Shown: one piece after another, positions 45,035 through 54,407 of the stretch | Numbering within the stretch: the first letter of the stretch is position 1 | Layout of the letters: each line of letters begins with the position of its first letter | NCBI RefSeq assembly: GCF_002727065.1 | Contig: NZ_PDVP01000004.1 | Span: 1-64,000 of the forward strand | DNA: 64,000 nucleotides | Reading direction: 5' to 3' | Source: Zhengella mangrovi | GTDB lineage: Bacteria; Pseudomonadota; Alphaproteobacteria; Rhizobiales; Rhizobiaceae | Translations under genes and position numbers: made by a program | Notes under the pieces: generated by a model | What the model was told of the DNA's origin: nothing | The model's input: only the letters and a program-made list of their open reading frames with translations | Databases searched by the model: none

Positions 45035-45163
45035 TCAACAGCAGGGAAGTTTGAACCCGGTCAAGAGGGCCAGGTCCTCAGGCGTGGACGGCAGAAGGAT
45101 GCGGGCGAGCAATCCCGGTTTCGGTGGCGGTTTCTCTTTTGACGGCGCCGGGGTTTCAGCCAT
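45035..45163 (-). CDS. 42-residue peptide between coxF and coxG
   Basis: ATG 45163 overlaps the last 8 nt of coxF; TGA ends at 45035, 8 bp before coxG. The sequence starts with a Pro/Lys-rich stretch (MAETPAPSKEKPPPKPG), then an amphipathic part (LLARILLPSTPEDLALL) and ends in LPCC. The terminal Cys pair is notable next to a copper- and sulfur-dependent enzyme. No family recognised. Both junctions are tight, which argues for a real gene; alternatively it is a short linker frame. Confidence 0.5.
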   Translation of the reverse strand: MAETPAPSKEKPPPKPGLLARILLPSTPEDLALLTGFKLPCC

Positions 45164-45983
45164 GTGCGTCTCCCCGTCCGCCAGAGCGGCGCAGCACCGT
45201 GATTTCAGCCAGGATCGACAGGGCGATCTCCTCGGGCGTGATGGCATGAATGTCGAGCCCTGCGGGGGCCTTGACGCGGGCCAGCGACGCGTCGTCGATG
45301 CCGTCGGCGCGCAGGCGTTCGGCCAGGGTTGCGAACTTGCGCCGCGAGCCGACGAAGGCAATGTGATCAGCCGACGATGACAGGGCGGCGCGCAATGCCG
45401 CTTCATCGCCCTTGCCCTGCGTGGCAACAACGATGAAGCGCTGACCGCCGGGCCGGGCATCGAGGGCAAAGCCGTCCTGCACCTGGTCTGCCGGGCCTTC
45501 GCGCAGGTCCGGTGCGGCCAGCGTGCGGTGGAGGTCGAAATGGGCTGCCAGGGCCGACAGTGCCAGCGCCACGGGACTTGCGCCGAAGACAACGAGTCGG
45601 GGCATGGGCAGCACCGGTTCGATAAAGATGTCCATCGAGCCTTTCGACGGGCAACCGTTGCGGGCAAAGCGAATGCCGTGGCGCTCCTCGCCCGGCGATA
45701 CGCCGTCGGCGGTCAGCAATTCTTCCGGGCGGAGCGATACGAATTGCGCCCGGCAATCGCGGATTGCGGCGGCGCCGGCCTTGCCGACCGCGGAGCGGGC
45801 GCAGCCACCGCCCACCCAGCCTTCGGCGATGGTGCCGTCGGCGAGCACGATGGCCTTGGCGCCCGGCTTGGCGCTGGTGGCATCGACGGTGCGCACCACG
45901 GTGGCGATGGCGAAGGGTTCGCCGGCATTGCGCAGGCTCTCCAGCGTTGTCTGAAAACGGTTATCGAGGCGTGAAGCGGTCAT
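45156..45983 (-). CDS. coxF: XdhC/CoxF family molybdenum-cofactor maturation protein
   Basis: 275 residues. The XdhC N-terminal domain (AIATVVRTVDATSAKPGAK, GWVGGGCA) and the C-terminal Rossmann domain (PMPRLVVFGASPVALAL) are both present. These proteins bind and sulfurate or protect molybdenum cofactor for insertion into hydroxylases such as CoxL. The stop of the CoxE gene lies 4 nt away by overlap. The equivalent position in Oligotropha is coxF. Confidence 0.88.
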   Translation of the reverse strand: MTASRLDNRFQTTLESLRNAGEPFAIATVVRTVDATSAKPGAKAIVLADGTIAEGWVGGGCARSAVGKAGAAAIRDCRAQFVSLRPEELLTADGVSPGEERHGIRFARNGCPSKGSMDIFIEPVLPMPRLVVFGASPVALALSALAAHFDLHRTLAAPDLREGPADQVQDGFALDARPGGQRFIVVATQGKGDEAALRAALSSSADHIAFVGSRRKFATLAERLRADGIDDASLARVKAPAGLDIHAITPEEIALSILAEITVLRRSGGRGDAHG

Positions 45984-47155
45984 AGGCGGGCAAGCTCCTT
46001 CTCAAGGGCTGCAAGGTCTTCGAGCGTCGCGGCGGGGGCGAAGAGATCGAGGTAGGGCAGGGCGGCGGCCATGCCGGCGGCCACGGGGGCATAGTCGCGC
46101 CAGCCCTTAAGCGGGTTGAGCCAAAGGATGCGGCAGCCACGCCGGGAAAGGCGCTCGAGGGCGGCGGCGAGTTCGTCCGATGGCGCGCTGTCATACCCGT
46201 CGGAGAGGATGATGACGACGCTGCGCCCGTTGACGAGGCGGCGGGCATGGGTGGTGGCGAAATGATGGAGGCCGGCGCCGATCCGGCTGCCGCCGCCAAA
46301 GCCGTCGGCCAGCAGTGTCATCCGGTTGAGCGCGCGCAAGGGATCGTCGTCGCGCAACGCCTCCGTCACGCGCACCAGGCGGGTGTGGAACAGGTATGCA
46401 TCGGCGGATGCATCGGCGCGCATCAGTCCGGCCAGGAAGGCGAGAAAGGGGCGGGCATAGGGTGTCATCGAGCCTGACACATCGACCAGCGCCGTGATGC
46501 GCACCGGGCGATCCGGCTTCTGGCGGAAGGCAAGGCGCATGGGTTCGCCGCCGGTGGCCAGAGATGCGCGGATTGTGCGGCGCAGGTCGACGCGCGCGCC
46601 GCGCCGGTCCGCCCGGGACCGTCGCGAACGGCGGTCGCGCAGGGCCAGCCCGAGGCGATGCGCCAGCTGTTCCGCGGCGCGGATGTCTTCGGGCGCGACC
46701 AGCTCGCGCAGGTCCTTCTTCATCCGGTTGGTGATGGTGGTGGCCACAAGGCGGCCTTCGCCGCCGTTTTCGCTTTCCCCCGTGCCATCGCTGTCGGGCG
46801 CGTCCGCCTTGCTGCCGGACGCGCCGGTCCGTCCTTCGGCGGTTCGGCTGTTCCGGGTATGGGCAGGGCTGGCCGAGGGGACCGCCCTCGTGCGCACCCG
46901 CCCGCCATTGCGCCAGTAGCTGTCGAAGATCGCGTCGAAACGCGCCCAGTCCTCCACAGAGCCGCAGGCGACCGTTTTCAGTGCGCCGCGCACCGACGCC
47001 TCGTCGGCCGGCGTCGCGGCCAGCGCGGCCAGCGCTGTTTCGGTTTCGGCGATGCCAAGTCGGAAGCCGTTGTCGCGCAGGTGCGCCATGAAACCGACGA
47101 TCCGGGCGGCCGGGCCGGGATCGCGCGCGGCAAAGCGGGTGACGGCGCCCCTCAT
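45980..47155 (-). CDS. coxE: CoxE-like von Willebrand A domain protein
   Basis: 391 residues. The C-terminal VWA domain has the metal-site motif DVSGSM (with the later ILSDGYD) and follows a charged, low-complexity linker (about residues 95-135). It works with the MoxR-type ATPase CoxD in assembling the CuSMoO2 centre of CO dehydrogenase in Oligotropha. The ATG at 47155 overlaps the coxD stop as ATGA. All expected VWA metal-site residues are present. Confidence 0.88.
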   Translation of the reverse strand: MRGAVTRFAARDPGPAARIVGFMAHLRDNGFRLGIAETETALAALAATPADEASVRGALKTVACGSVEDWARFDAIFDSYWRNGGRVRTRAVPSASPAHTRNSRTAEGRTGASGSKADAPDSDGTGESENGGEGRLVATTITNRMKKDLRELVAPEDIRAAEQLAHRLGLALRDRRSRRSRADRRGARVDLRRTIRASLATGGEPMRLAFRQKPDRPVRITALVDVSGSMTPYARPFLAFLAGLMRADASADAYLFHTRLVRVTEALRDDDPLRALNRMTLLADGFGGGSRIGAGLHHFATTHARRLVNGRSVVIILSDGYDSAPSDELAAALERLSRRGCRILWLNPLKGWRDYAPVAAGMAAALPYLDLFAPAATLEDLAALEKELARL

Positions 47156-48084
47156 GCCGCTTTCCCCGCCAGGCGTTGGGCAACTTCGGTGGTGATGGCG
47201 GCGCGGTCGGCCTGGGTCTTGAGCAGAGTAGCCAGCGCCGCCTGCAGGATGGCCGGGTCGTCGGAGAGGTCGGCGAGGCCGAGACCGGCCAGCGCGGCAG
47301 CGAAATCCAGCATCTCCGCGATGCCGGGCTTCTTCTCCAGTTCCTCGCGGCGCAGCGACTGCACAAAGGCGACGATCTGCCCGGCCAGAGCGTCTTCCAC
47401 CTGCGGGCAGCGCGCTTGCAGGATGGCGAGTTCGGTGGCGCGGTCGGGATAGTCGACATGGGCGTAGAGGCAGCGCCGGCGCAGCGCATCGGACAGGTCG
47501 CGCGTTCCGTTGGCGGTCAGGATCACCATGGGCCGGGTGGTGGCGGCGATGGTGCCGAGTTCGGGAATGGTGATCTGGAAGTCGGAAAGGACCTCCAGGA
47601 GATAGGCCTCGAACTCCTCGTCGGCGCGGTCGATCTCGTCGATCAGCAGGACCGGGGCGACGGGCTGGCGCAGGGCGCGCAGCAGCGGGCGCTCCAGCAG
47701 GTAGTCCTCGGAGAAAAGCCGCGCCTCGACCGCATCGCCGGTCTCGCCGGCCTCGGCGTGGGCGCGGATGGCCAGCAGCTGGCGCTGGTAATTCCATTCG
47801 TAGATGGCCTGGGCTGCATCCAGCCCCTCGTAGCATTGCAGGCGGATCAGCGCGCAGGACTTCCACTGCGCCAACGCACGCGCGACCTCGGTCTTGCCCA
47901 CGCCGGCGGCGCCTTCCAGCAAAAGCGGTCGGCCAAGCTGGAGCGCCAGGTGGAGCGCCATGGCGAGATCGGGGGTGGCAACGTAGCCCTGGCCGGCCAG
48001 GCCGGACTGGATGTCAGCGGGTCCTGTCATGGGTGGTGGCGGGACGACGCCAGGCAAGGCCTGCGCCGCCCCCTCCCTTTTCAT
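47152..48084 (-). CDS. coxD: CoxD-like MoxR family AAA+ ATPase
   Basis: 310 residues. Walker A GAAGVGKTE, Walker B region LLIDEIDRADEEFE, sensor ILTANGTRDLS. CoxD is a membrane-associated chaperone ATPase needed for sulfur and copper insertion into the CO dehydrogenase active site. ATG 48084 overlaps the coxL stop as ATGA; family homology begins at Met19 (MTGPADI), so a start at 48030 is possible although it has no ribosome-binding site. Confidence 0.88.
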   Translation of the reverse strand: MKREGAAQALPGVVPPPPMTGPADIQSGLAGQGYVATPDLAMALHLALQLGRPLLLEGAAGVGKTEVARALAQWKSCALIRLQCYEGLDAAQAIYEWNYQRQLLAIRAHAEAGETGDAVEARLFSEDYLLERPLLRALRQPVAPVLLIDEIDRADEEFEAYLLEVLSDFQITIPELGTIAATTRPMVILTANGTRDLSDALRRRCLYAHVDYPDRATELAILQARCPQVEDALAGQIVAFVQSLRREELEKKPGIAEMLDFAAALAGLGLADLSDDPAILQAALATLLKTQADRAAITTEVAQRLAGKAA

Positions 48085-50501
48085 CCGTGGAGCCCGAGAT
48101 CGCGGGCGATCTTCCAGATGCGCCAGTGATCGTGCGGCATGTGCGAATGGCGCAGGCCGAAGGCGCGGAAGGCATCGTGCACCGCGTTCGAGAAGGCCGG
48201 GACCGAGCCGACGTTCGGGCTTTCGCCCACACCCTTGGCGCCGATCGGATGATGCGGCGAGGGCGTCTCGGTATGGTCGGTCGTGTAATGGGGCGTCTCC
48301 CAGGCCGTGGGCAGGAAGAAGTCCATCAGCGTGCCGGTCTTGACGTTGCCAATCTCGTCATAGGCAATCTCCTGGCCCATGGCGATGGCATAGCCCTCGG
48401 TCGCGCCGCCATGGACCTGCCCCTCGATCACCATCGGGTTGATGCGGGTTCCGCAATCGTCCAGCGCGTAGAACTGCCGGACTTCGTGCTCGCCCGTATC
48501 GACATCGATCTCCATGACGGCGATGTAGGCGCCGAAGGGATAGGTCATGTTCGGCGGATCGTAGTAGCTGACCGCTTCCAGGCCCGGTTCCAGACCCGGG
48601 ATGGCCTGGTTGTAGGCGGCGTAGGCGATCTCCTTCATGGTCTTGAAGCGTTCGGGCGCGCCCTTGACCACGAACCGGTCGACATCCCATTCCAGGTCGC
48701 CGTCATGCACCTCCAGCAGGTAGGCGGCAATCATCTGCGCCTTGGCGCGGATCTTGCGGCCGCACAGCGCCGTGGCCGCACCGGCAACCGGCGTGGAACG
48801 GCTGCCATAGGTGCCGAGGCCGTAGGGCGCGGTATCGGTGTCGCCTTCCTCGATGGTGATGCTGTCGGCGGGCAGGCCGGTTTCGCTGGCAATGATCTGG
48901 GCGAAGGTCGTGGCATGGCCCTGGCCCTGGCTGATCGTCCCGAGGCGGGCGATGGCGCTGCCGGTCGGATGGATGCGGATCTCGCAGCTGTCGAACATGC
49001 CCATGCCGAGAATGTCGCAGTTCTTGACCGGTCCGGCCCCGACGATCTCGGTGAAATGGGTGAGCCCGATGCCGAGCAGCTTGCGCGTACGGCCGGCCTT
49101 GAAGTCCTCGATCCGCTGCGCCTGTTCGGCGCGCAGCTCCTTGTACCCGACGGCTTCCAGCGCCTTGTCCCAGGCGGTGTGATAATCGCCGGAATCATAT
49201 TCCCAGCCCAGCGCCGACTGGTACGGGAACTGGTCCTTGCAGATGAAGTTGATGCGGCGCAATTCAGCGGCGTCCATGCCCAGTTCGATGGCCAGAACCT
49301 CGATCATGCGCTCGATGAAATAGGCGGCTTCCGTCACGCGGAACGAGCAGCGATAGGCCACGCCACCAGGCGCCTTGTTGGTGTAGACCCCATCCACGCC
49401 GACATAAGCGACGGGAATGTCATAGGACCCCGTGCAGATGTGGAAGAAACCGGCGGGGAACTTGGTCGGATCGGCGCAGGCATCGAAGGCGCCATGGTCG
49501 GCCGTGACATGGCAGTGCAGACCGGTGATCCTGCCCTCCTTCGTGGCCGAGATGCGCCCCTTCATCCAGTAGTCGCGGGCAAAGGCCGTGGCCGAGAGGT
49601 TTTCCATGCGGTCCTCGATCCACTTCACCGGCTTTCCGGTGACGATGGAGGCGACGATGGCACAGACATAGCCGGGATAGACGCCGACCTTGTTGCCGAA
49701 GCCGCCGCCGATATCGGGGCTGACGACGCGGATGTTGTGTTCCTCGATGCCGGACAGCAGCGAAGCGACCGTGCGCACCACGTGCGGCGCCTGGAACGTG
49801 CCGTAGACGGTCAGCTTGCCATTGACCTTGTCCATGCTCGCCACCGTGCCGCAGGTTTCCAGCGGGCAGGGGTGGGTGCGGTGGTAATAGACCATCTCCT
49901 CGGCGACGACCTCGGATGCATCGATGGCCTGTTCGGTCGCTTCCTTCTCGCCGGCTTCCCACAGGAAGATGTGGTTGTGGTGGCGGCGCGGGCCATGGGC
50001 GCCCTCGGCGCTGCCCTCCAGATCCTCGCGCAGGACCGGGGCTTCCGGTTCCAGCGCCTTGAACGGATCGACGACGACCGGGAGTTCCTCGTATTCCACG
50101 TCCACCAGTTCCGTGGCGTCGGCCGCGATGTAGCGGTCGGTTGCAACGACGAACGCGACTTCCTGGCCCTGGAACAGCACCTTGCCATCGGCCAGCACCA
50201 TCTGCTTGTCGCCGGCCAGCGTCGGCATCCAGTGCAGGTTGAGCGGCGCCAGGTCGGCGGCGGTCAGAACCGCGATCACGCCAGGCAATGCCATGGCGGC
50301 CTCGGTGTTGATGGATTTCACGCGCGCATGGGCATAGGGCGAGCGGACGAAATCGCCGAACAGCATGCCGGGCAGCTTGATGTCGTCGACGTAATTGCCC
50401 TTGCCCTGGGTGAAGCGGACATCTTCCACCCGCTTGCGGCTGGCGCCCATGCCCTTGAGGTTTGCAATGCGCTGTTCGCGGCTCGGCGTCATGTCGTTCA
50501 T
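48081..50501 (-). CDS. coxL: Form I aerobic CO dehydrogenase large (molybdenum-copper) subunit
   Basis: 806 residues against 809 in Oligotropha. The active-site loop is AYRCSFR (382-388) with Cys385, the form I signature AYxCSFR that ligates copper; form II enzymes have AYRGAGR. The catalytic Glu is in [10 protein letters not shown] near the C terminus; [14 protein letters not shown] binds the cofactor. It oxidises CO to CO2 at a CuSMoO2 centre. The ATG at 50501 overlaps the coxS stop. With coxM and coxS this predicts genuine CO oxidation rather than a generic hydroxylase. Confidence 0.95.
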   Translation of the reverse strand: MNDMTPSREQRIANLKGMGASRKRVEDVRFTQGKGNYVDDIKLPGMLFGDFVRSPYAHARVKSINTEAAMALPGVIAVLTAADLAPLNLHWMPTLAGDKQMVLADGKVLFQGQEVAFVVATDRYIAADATELVDVEYEELPVVVDPFKALEPEAPVLREDLEGSAEGAHGPRRHHNHIFLWEAGEKEATEQAIDASEVVAEEMVYYHRTHPCPLETCGTVASMDKVNGKLTVYGTFQAPHVVRTVASLLSGIEEHNIRVVSPDIGGGFGNKVGVYPGYVCAIVASIVTGKPVKWIEDRMENLSATAFARDYWMKGRISATKEGRITGLHCHVTADHGAFDACADPTKFPAGFFHICTGSYDIPVAYVGVDGVYTNKAPGGVAYRCSFRVTEAAYFIERMIEVLAIELGMDAAELRRINFICKDQFPYQSALGWEYDSGDYHTAWDKALEAVGYKELRAEQAQRIEDFKAGRTRKLLGIGLTHFTEIVGAGPVKNCDILGMGMFDSCEIRIHPTGSAIARLGTISQGQGHATTFAQIIASETGLPADSITIEEGDTDTAPYGLGTYGSRSTPVAGAATALCGRKIRAKAQMIAAYLLEVHDGDLEWDVDRFVVKGAPERFKTMKEIAYAAYNQAIPGLEPGLEAVSYYDPPNMTYPFGAYIAVMEIDVDTGEHEVRQFYALDDCGTRINPMVIEGQVHGGATEGYAIAMGQEIAYDEIGNVKTGTLMDFFLPTAWETPHYTTDHTETPSPHHPIGAKGVGESPNVGSVPAFSNAVHDAFRAFGLRHSHMPHDHWRIWKIARDLGLHG

Positions 50502-50989
50502 TCCGCGGCCTCCTTCTGGTTCATCTGGCTGGCGGCCGCGAGAATGGCCTTGACGATGTTCTGGTAGCCGGTGCAGCGGCACAGGTTTCCAGCCATGCCG
50601 AAACGCACCTCCTCCTCGGTCGGGTTCGGGTTCTCGATGAGCAGCCGGTGGGCGCGGGTGATCATGCCCGGCGTGCAGAAGCCGCACTGAAGCCCGTGAT
50701 GCTCGCGGAACATTTCCTGCAGCACGTGCAGCCCGTCGGGATTGCCCAGGCCCTCGATCGTTGTGATATCGGCGCCATCGGCCTGCGCGACGAATACCGT
50801 GCAGGCCTTTACCGACTTGCCGTTCATGTCCACCGTGCAGGCGCCGCAATGGGTCGTCTCGCAGCCGATATGCGGCCCGGTGATTCCAAGCTGCTCGCGC
50901 AGGGTGTGGATCAGCAGTTCGCGCGGTTCGGCCAGCACGTCGCGCGTCTCGCCGTTCACCGTCAGGGTGACTTGCATCTTCTTTGCCAT
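50498..50989 (-). CDS. coxS: CO dehydrogenase small 2Fe-2S subunit
   Basis: 163 residues. Cluster I CGACT/C pattern in [12 protein letters not shown] with the partner Cys in VKACTVF; cluster II in [10 protein letters not shown] and NLCRCTGYQ. It carries electrons from the Mo-Cu site to the FAD of CoxM. GGGAGGAG lies before ATG 50989. The M-S-L order is that of all form I operons. Confidence 0.95.
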   Translation of the reverse strand: MAKKMQVTLTVNGETRDVLAEPRELLIHTLREQLGITGPHIGCETTHCGACTVDMNGKSVKACTVFVAQADGADITTIEGLGNPDGLHVLQEMFREHHGLQCGFCTPGMITRAHRLLIENPNPTEEEVRFGMAGNLCRCTGYQNIVKAILAAASQMNQKEAAE

Positions 50990-51003
50990 CTGGCTCTCCT
51001 CCC

Positions 51004-51858
51004 TCAGGCCCGCGACCAGGCGCGGCTGATGGCGCGGGCGAGCATGACGCCGGCCACGTGCCGCTTGAACTCGACGGGACCGCGGTTGTCCTGCTGCGGG
51101 TCGATGTCGGCGAGCATGGCCGTGACGGCCGACCTGACCGCTTCGTCGCCGCAATCGCTGCCGGCAAGTGCCTCCCCGGCGGCCTGCGACCAGACCGGCA
51201 CGTCAGACAGGTTGGTCATGGCGACGGAGGCCGAGGCGACCGTGCCGCCGTTGCGGGTGAGCAGGACGGCCGCCGCCGCCGTCGCATAGTCGCCGATCTT
51301 GCGCTTCTGCTTTTCGTAGGCGTAGCCGCCGGCCGGCGGGGCAAAGCGGATATGGGTGAGGATCTCGTCATCGGCGCGCGCGGTAACATAGGCGCCGTGG
51401 TAAAACTCGCGCGCCGCCACGTCACGGCTGCCGTCGGGGCCCTCCAGGGTGAAGGTCGCGCCGAGGCACTGCATGAGGCCGGGCATGTCGTTGCCCGGAT
51501 CGCCATTGGCCACGTTGCCGCCTACCGTGCCGAGGTTGCGCACCTGCGGATCGGCGATCTGCAACGCGGCCTCGCGCAGAAGCGGCACCGCCGCGGCCAG
51601 GCCCTCATGCGCGATGAGTTCGGCCTGGGTCACCATGGCGCCGATGGAAATGCCGTCGGCCGACACGGTGATCCGCTTGAGGTCGCCCAGCCCCTGCAGG
51701 TCGACCAGGTGCGTGGCGCCCGCCATGCGCATCTTCATCAGCGGGATCAGGCTGTGTCCGCCGGCGATCACCCGTGCCTCGTCGCCATGTTCGGCCAGAA
51801 GTCCGATGGCCGCGGCCAGGTCCGACGGCCGGTGGTATTCGAACGATGATGGTATCAT
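51004..51858 (-). CDS. coxM: CO dehydrogenase medium FAD subunit
   Basis: 284 residues. FAD-binding [14 protein letters not shown] (about 33-46) and [16 protein letters not shown] (about 111-126) match CoxM, with Val and Asn changes in the second motif (usual TIGGNxAHxDP). It hands electrons to the quinone pool. GGAGGAG 3 nt before ATG 51858 decides the start over the GTG at 51870. It follows the direct-repeat region. Confidence 0.92.
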   Translation of the reverse strand: MIPSSFEYHRPSDLAAAIGLLAEHGDEARVIAGGHSLIPLMKMRMAGATHLVDLQGLGDLKRITVSADGISIGAMVTQAELIAHEGLAAAVPLLREAALQIADPQVRNLGTVGGNVANGDPGNDMPGLMQCLGATFTLEGPDGSRDVAAREFYHGAYVTARADDEILTHIRFAPPAGGYAYEKQKRKIGDYATAAAAVLLTRNGGTVASASVAMTNLSDVPVWSQAAGEALAGSDCGDEAVRSAVTAMLADIDPQQDNRGPVEFKRHVAGVMLARAISRAWSRA

Positions 51859-51873
51859 GTGCTCCTCCACTCA

Positions 51874-51890
51874 TGCGTCGAATGGACGCA
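51874..51890 (-). promoter_or_regulatory. Short hairpin TGCGTC-N5-GACGCA in the coxM leader
   Basis: A perfect 6-bp inverted repeat ends 16 bp before the coxM ATG, just upstream of the ribosome-binding site. It could be an RNA hairpin in the coxM leader or part of an operator. Weak evidence. Confidence 0.25.
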
Positions 51891-51939
51891 TTTGCAGGCA
51901 GGCTAGGGCGGCGCGTGGCTGCAGGCGCAGTGCCATTCA

Positions 51940-51991
51940 ACGAGTGCAGCCGGCTGGTGCACGAACTGCGACATTGCTGCACGAACTGCGA
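51940..51991 (-). promoter_or_regulatory. Direct repeats TGCACGAACTGCGA, candidate LytTR (CoxC) binding sites upstream of coxM
   Basis: Two identical 14-bp copies (51958-51971 and 51978-51991) are 20 bp apart; a third degenerate copy (core ACGAGTGC at 51940) is 21 bp further. LytTR proteins bind direct repeats about two helical turns apart on one DNA face. These lie in the 153-bp coxC-coxM gap, and the neighbouring coxC gene encodes a LytTR regulator. An internal promoter for coxMSL between the repeats and 51870 is likely. Confidence 0.6.
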
Positions 51992-52011
51992 AAAGGGCCG
52001 CGAGCGGGAGC

Positions 52012-53154
52012 CTAGAGTCCCAGTTCCTCACGGAATTGCGACAGGCGGGTTCGGCTGACAGGAATCCAGAGATGTTCGGCGCCCTGCACCGAGCACTGGC
52101 CGGAATCCTTCAGGCGCTCGAACTTCACCACATGGGCGGGATTGATCAGGTAGCTGCGATGCACCCGCAGGAAGCCCGCGGGGGTGAGGCGGTCCTGCGC
52201 TTCCGAGATCGACCAGGGCGAGAACAGCGTTTCCGCGCCGACATGAAGCCGCGTGTAATGCCCCTCGGCGCGTACCGCGGATATCACGGCCGGGTCGAGA
52301 AAGAAGGTCTTGCCGCCCTTCTCGTGCGGGACGCGCAGGCTGGTGCCGGCGCCGAGGCTCTGCGGCCAGGCCTGCCCGTGAACGGGGCCGGCCTGGGTGG
52401 ATGTGGCCGCCGCGGCCGGCGCCGTTTCGCCGCTGTCGGGCTGTCCGGCGGGAGGGGTGAACGTGATCCCGGTCAGCAGGAAGGCCGCGGAAATCAGGAA
52501 GGTCGACAGGGTGACGAGGATGGCCAGCGTCTCATTGCTGATCGCCGGGCCGATCGCGCCCGGCACGCCGGCGGGCAGGAAGCCCGTGCCGGCCATGGCA
52601 ATGAAATGCACGAGCACGACGGCAGTGCCAAAGCACCCGGTTCCCAGCACGATGTTGCGCCGACCGCGTTCGGAATAGGCGACGCGAACCGCCAGCGTCG
52701 ACAGGGCGATGGAGGCGGCGAAGGCGCCGCCGAGGCCGAAAGGGGTGTAGACCGGCAGGCACAATTCCATGCCGGACATGCCGATGTAGTGCATTGCCAC
52801 GATGCCAAGCCCGATGACGGCGCCGGCCAGCGCCAGGTTGCCGTTGGTGCGCTTGCGGAAATGCAGGATCAGCAGGGCCACGCCCGTCATCAGGATGGCC
52901 ACAAGCGCCGAGATCAGCGTGGTCAGCACGTCGTAGAAATAAAGGATGGGCAGTTGCAGGCCCAGCATCGCCACGAAATGCATCGACCAGATGCCGCCAC
53001 CCAGCGCCACCGAGGCCATGGAGACGACGGCCTTGCGCCGCCCCGTGTCGAGACGTGACGCGCCGCGCGTCAGCGACAGGCCGGTAAAACCCGCCATCAG
53101 CGCGATGGCGAAAGCAACCGCGACGAGGCGCCAGTCATGGCTGTATTCCAGCAC
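52012..53154 (-). CDS. coxC: CoxC/CoxH-like MHYT-LytTR membrane sensor-regulator
   Basis: 380 residues. The N-terminal MHYT sensor domain has seven membrane helices with repeated Met-His motifs (SMHFVAM, AMHYIGMSGME, VHFIAMAG), thought to bind copper or a diatomic gas; the cytoplasmic C terminus (about 275-380) is a LytTR DNA-binding domain (RAEGHYTRLHVG, GFLRVHRSYLINPAHV). This is the architecture of CoxC and CoxH in Oligotropha. The start is GTG 53154 behind GGGAGG. It likely senses CO or copper and drives coxMSL through the direct repeats downstream. Confidence 0.9.
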   Translation of the reverse strand: MLEYSHDWRLVAVAFAIALMAGFTGLSLTRGASRLDTGRRKAVVSMASVALGGGIWSMHFVAMLGLQLPILYFYDVLTTLISALVAILMTGVALLILHFRKRTNGNLALAGAVIGLGIVAMHYIGMSGMELCLPVYTPFGLGGAFAASIALSTLAVRVAYSERGRRNIVLGTGCFGTAVVLVHFIAMAGTGFLPAGVPGAIGPAISNETLAILVTLSTFLISAAFLLTGITFTPPAGQPDSGETAPAAAATSTQAGPVHGQAWPQSLGAGTSLRVPHEKGGKTFFLDPAVISAVRAEGHYTRLHVGAETLFSPWSISEAQDRLTPAGFLRVHRSYLINPAHVVKFERLKDSGQCSVQGAEHLWIPVSRTRLSQFREELGL

Positions 53155-53632
53155 CCAAAGCCTCCCAACTTTCGGATTGCCGATCGATCATACAATTGCT
53201 GGCAAGCGACCGGAAGAGCGGATCTGACCGGCAAGGGCGCTCTTTTGACGGGAACGCGCAGGTTCATCAACCGGACGGCTCCGGACACCGCCTCTCGTCG
53301 TGGCCCGGCGCCATCGGCAACGGATTGATGGATGCGCCTCTCCCGGATCGTGGACGATCACGCGGACGGTTCCGCGGTCATTGGCGCTGACGGGCTCAAC
53401 CGGAAGCGGTGGGGAGAAGTGTTCTGCTTGACCGGCACCGTGACGACGGCGCCGCGCTTTTACAGCAAATGCAAGGCATCGAACACCAGGGAAGCATGGC
53501 CGCACGCCTGCGCCTCGCCTATCCGGGTCCTGCATGACCGGCCAGCGGCTGCGCACTCGACGACATGGCGATCCGGCCGCAGGTTGAGCGGGTCTCGCCG
53601 CGCGACGTCCAATACTGTCAGGGAATTGAGGA
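53155..53632. other. 478-bp gap between coxC and tRNA-Val
   Basis: Open frames here are short and mutually overlapping in several frames, with no recognisable domain or ribosome-binding site. The part just upstream of coxC (about 53160-53200) is relatively AT-rich and should hold its promoter. I see no terminator hairpin with a T-run, no repeat and no integrase remnant. Confidence 0.5.
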
Positions 53633-53707
53633 TGGTGGGCGTGACTGGGATTGAACCAGTGACCCCTACGATGTCAACGTAGTGCTCTCCCGCTGAGCTA
53701 CACGCCC
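53633..53707 (-). tRNA. tRNA-Val (anticodon GAC)
   Basis: On the minus strand the 72-nt body folds as a complete cloverleaf: acceptor GGGCGTG with CACGCCC, D-arm GCTC/GAGC, anticodon stem CTACG/CGTAG with loop TTGACAT, a 5-nt variable loop and T-arm ACTGG/CCAGT with loop TTCAATC. Discriminator A is followed by an encoded CCA (53633-53635). No integrase or duplicated 3' end was seen nearby. Confidence 0.95.
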
Positions 53708-53790
53708 ATCCGTGGAGCGGCATAGACCACAAACCGGGGGCGGGCGTCAATAGGGTTGCGCGGCAAAAAACGCTTCGCCGGGAAGGCATG

Positions 53791-53815
53791 AAAAAAGCCC
53801 GCGCAAGGCGCGGGC
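53791..53815 (-). terminator. Intrinsic terminator of cpdR
   Basis: GCCCGCGC and GCGCGGGC form an 8-bp GC stem with a 3-nt loop, followed on the minus strand by six T. It starts 36 bp after the cpdR stop. Confidence 0.85.
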
Positions 53816-53850
53816 CCGGCCGGCGTGAAACACCTGTCGCGGCTGGCCGC

Positions 53851-54213
53851 TCAGGCCGCTTCCAGCATCTTGGAGACCTCGGCCACGAGGTCGCGCAGGT
53901 GGAACGGCTTGGACAGGATGCGCGCATCCTTGGGTGCCTTGGAATCGGGGTTAAGCGCAACCGCGGCAAAGCCGGTGATGAACATCACCTTCAGGTCGGG
54001 GTCGATCTCGGTGGCGCGGCGCGCCAGCTCGATGCCGTCCATCTCCGGCATCACGATATCCGTCAGCAGGAGGTTGAAGGGTTCCTCGCGCAGCCGCTCG
54101 AACGCCGAGGCGCCGTTGTCGAAATCGCAGACGTCGTAGCCGGCCTTCTCGAGCGCCTTCACGAGAAAGCGGCGCATGTCGTTGTCGTCTTCTGCCAGTA
54201 GGATGCGCGTCAT
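53851..54213 (-). CDS. cpdR: CpdR, single-domain response regulator
   Basis: 120-residue receiver with no output domain. Phosphoacceptor Asp52 (LLLTDIVMPEMDG), acidic pocket ILLAEDDND, switch Thr in MFITGFAAVAL and Lys in ILSKPFH; very close to Caulobacter and rhizobial CpdR. Unphosphorylated CpdR directs ClpXP to degrade CtrA and other cell-cycle proteins. ATG 54213 gives the family length. Monocistronic, with its own terminator. Confidence 0.95.
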   Translation of the reverse strand: MTRILLAEDDNDMRRFLVKALEKAGYDVCDFDNGASAFERLREEPFNLLLTDIVMPEMDGIELARRATEIDPDLKVMFITGFAAVALNPDSKAPKDARILSKPFHLRDLVAEVSKMLEAA

Positions 54214-54407
54214 GATCCCATTTCCATATGCGCGGGGCCCCGCCCGCATGCGTTAACCATCGGTATTCTATGCCTTTGGGGGAGTAAACATCAAGTGAAC
54301 GAAAGGTTCCGCAGTTTCGCCTCCGAGGCCGTGAAACACGGCCATGCAACGGCTGGACAGGCCCGGCGGTGCCTGCCATTGTCTTTTCATCGAGGGACGG
54401 AGACAGC

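Noticed and set aside
48081..50501. Form II CO dehydrogenase-like hydroxylase
   Set aside because: The active-site loop is AYRCSFR, not AYRGAGR, and coxD-E-F-G follow.
48033..50567. 844-codon plus-strand open frame
   Set aside because: Antisense of coxL, whose identity is certain from AYRCSFR and the operon.
53633..53707. Attachment site for an integrated element at tRNA-Val
   Set aside because: No integrase, no duplicated tRNA end and no change in gene character on either side within the window.
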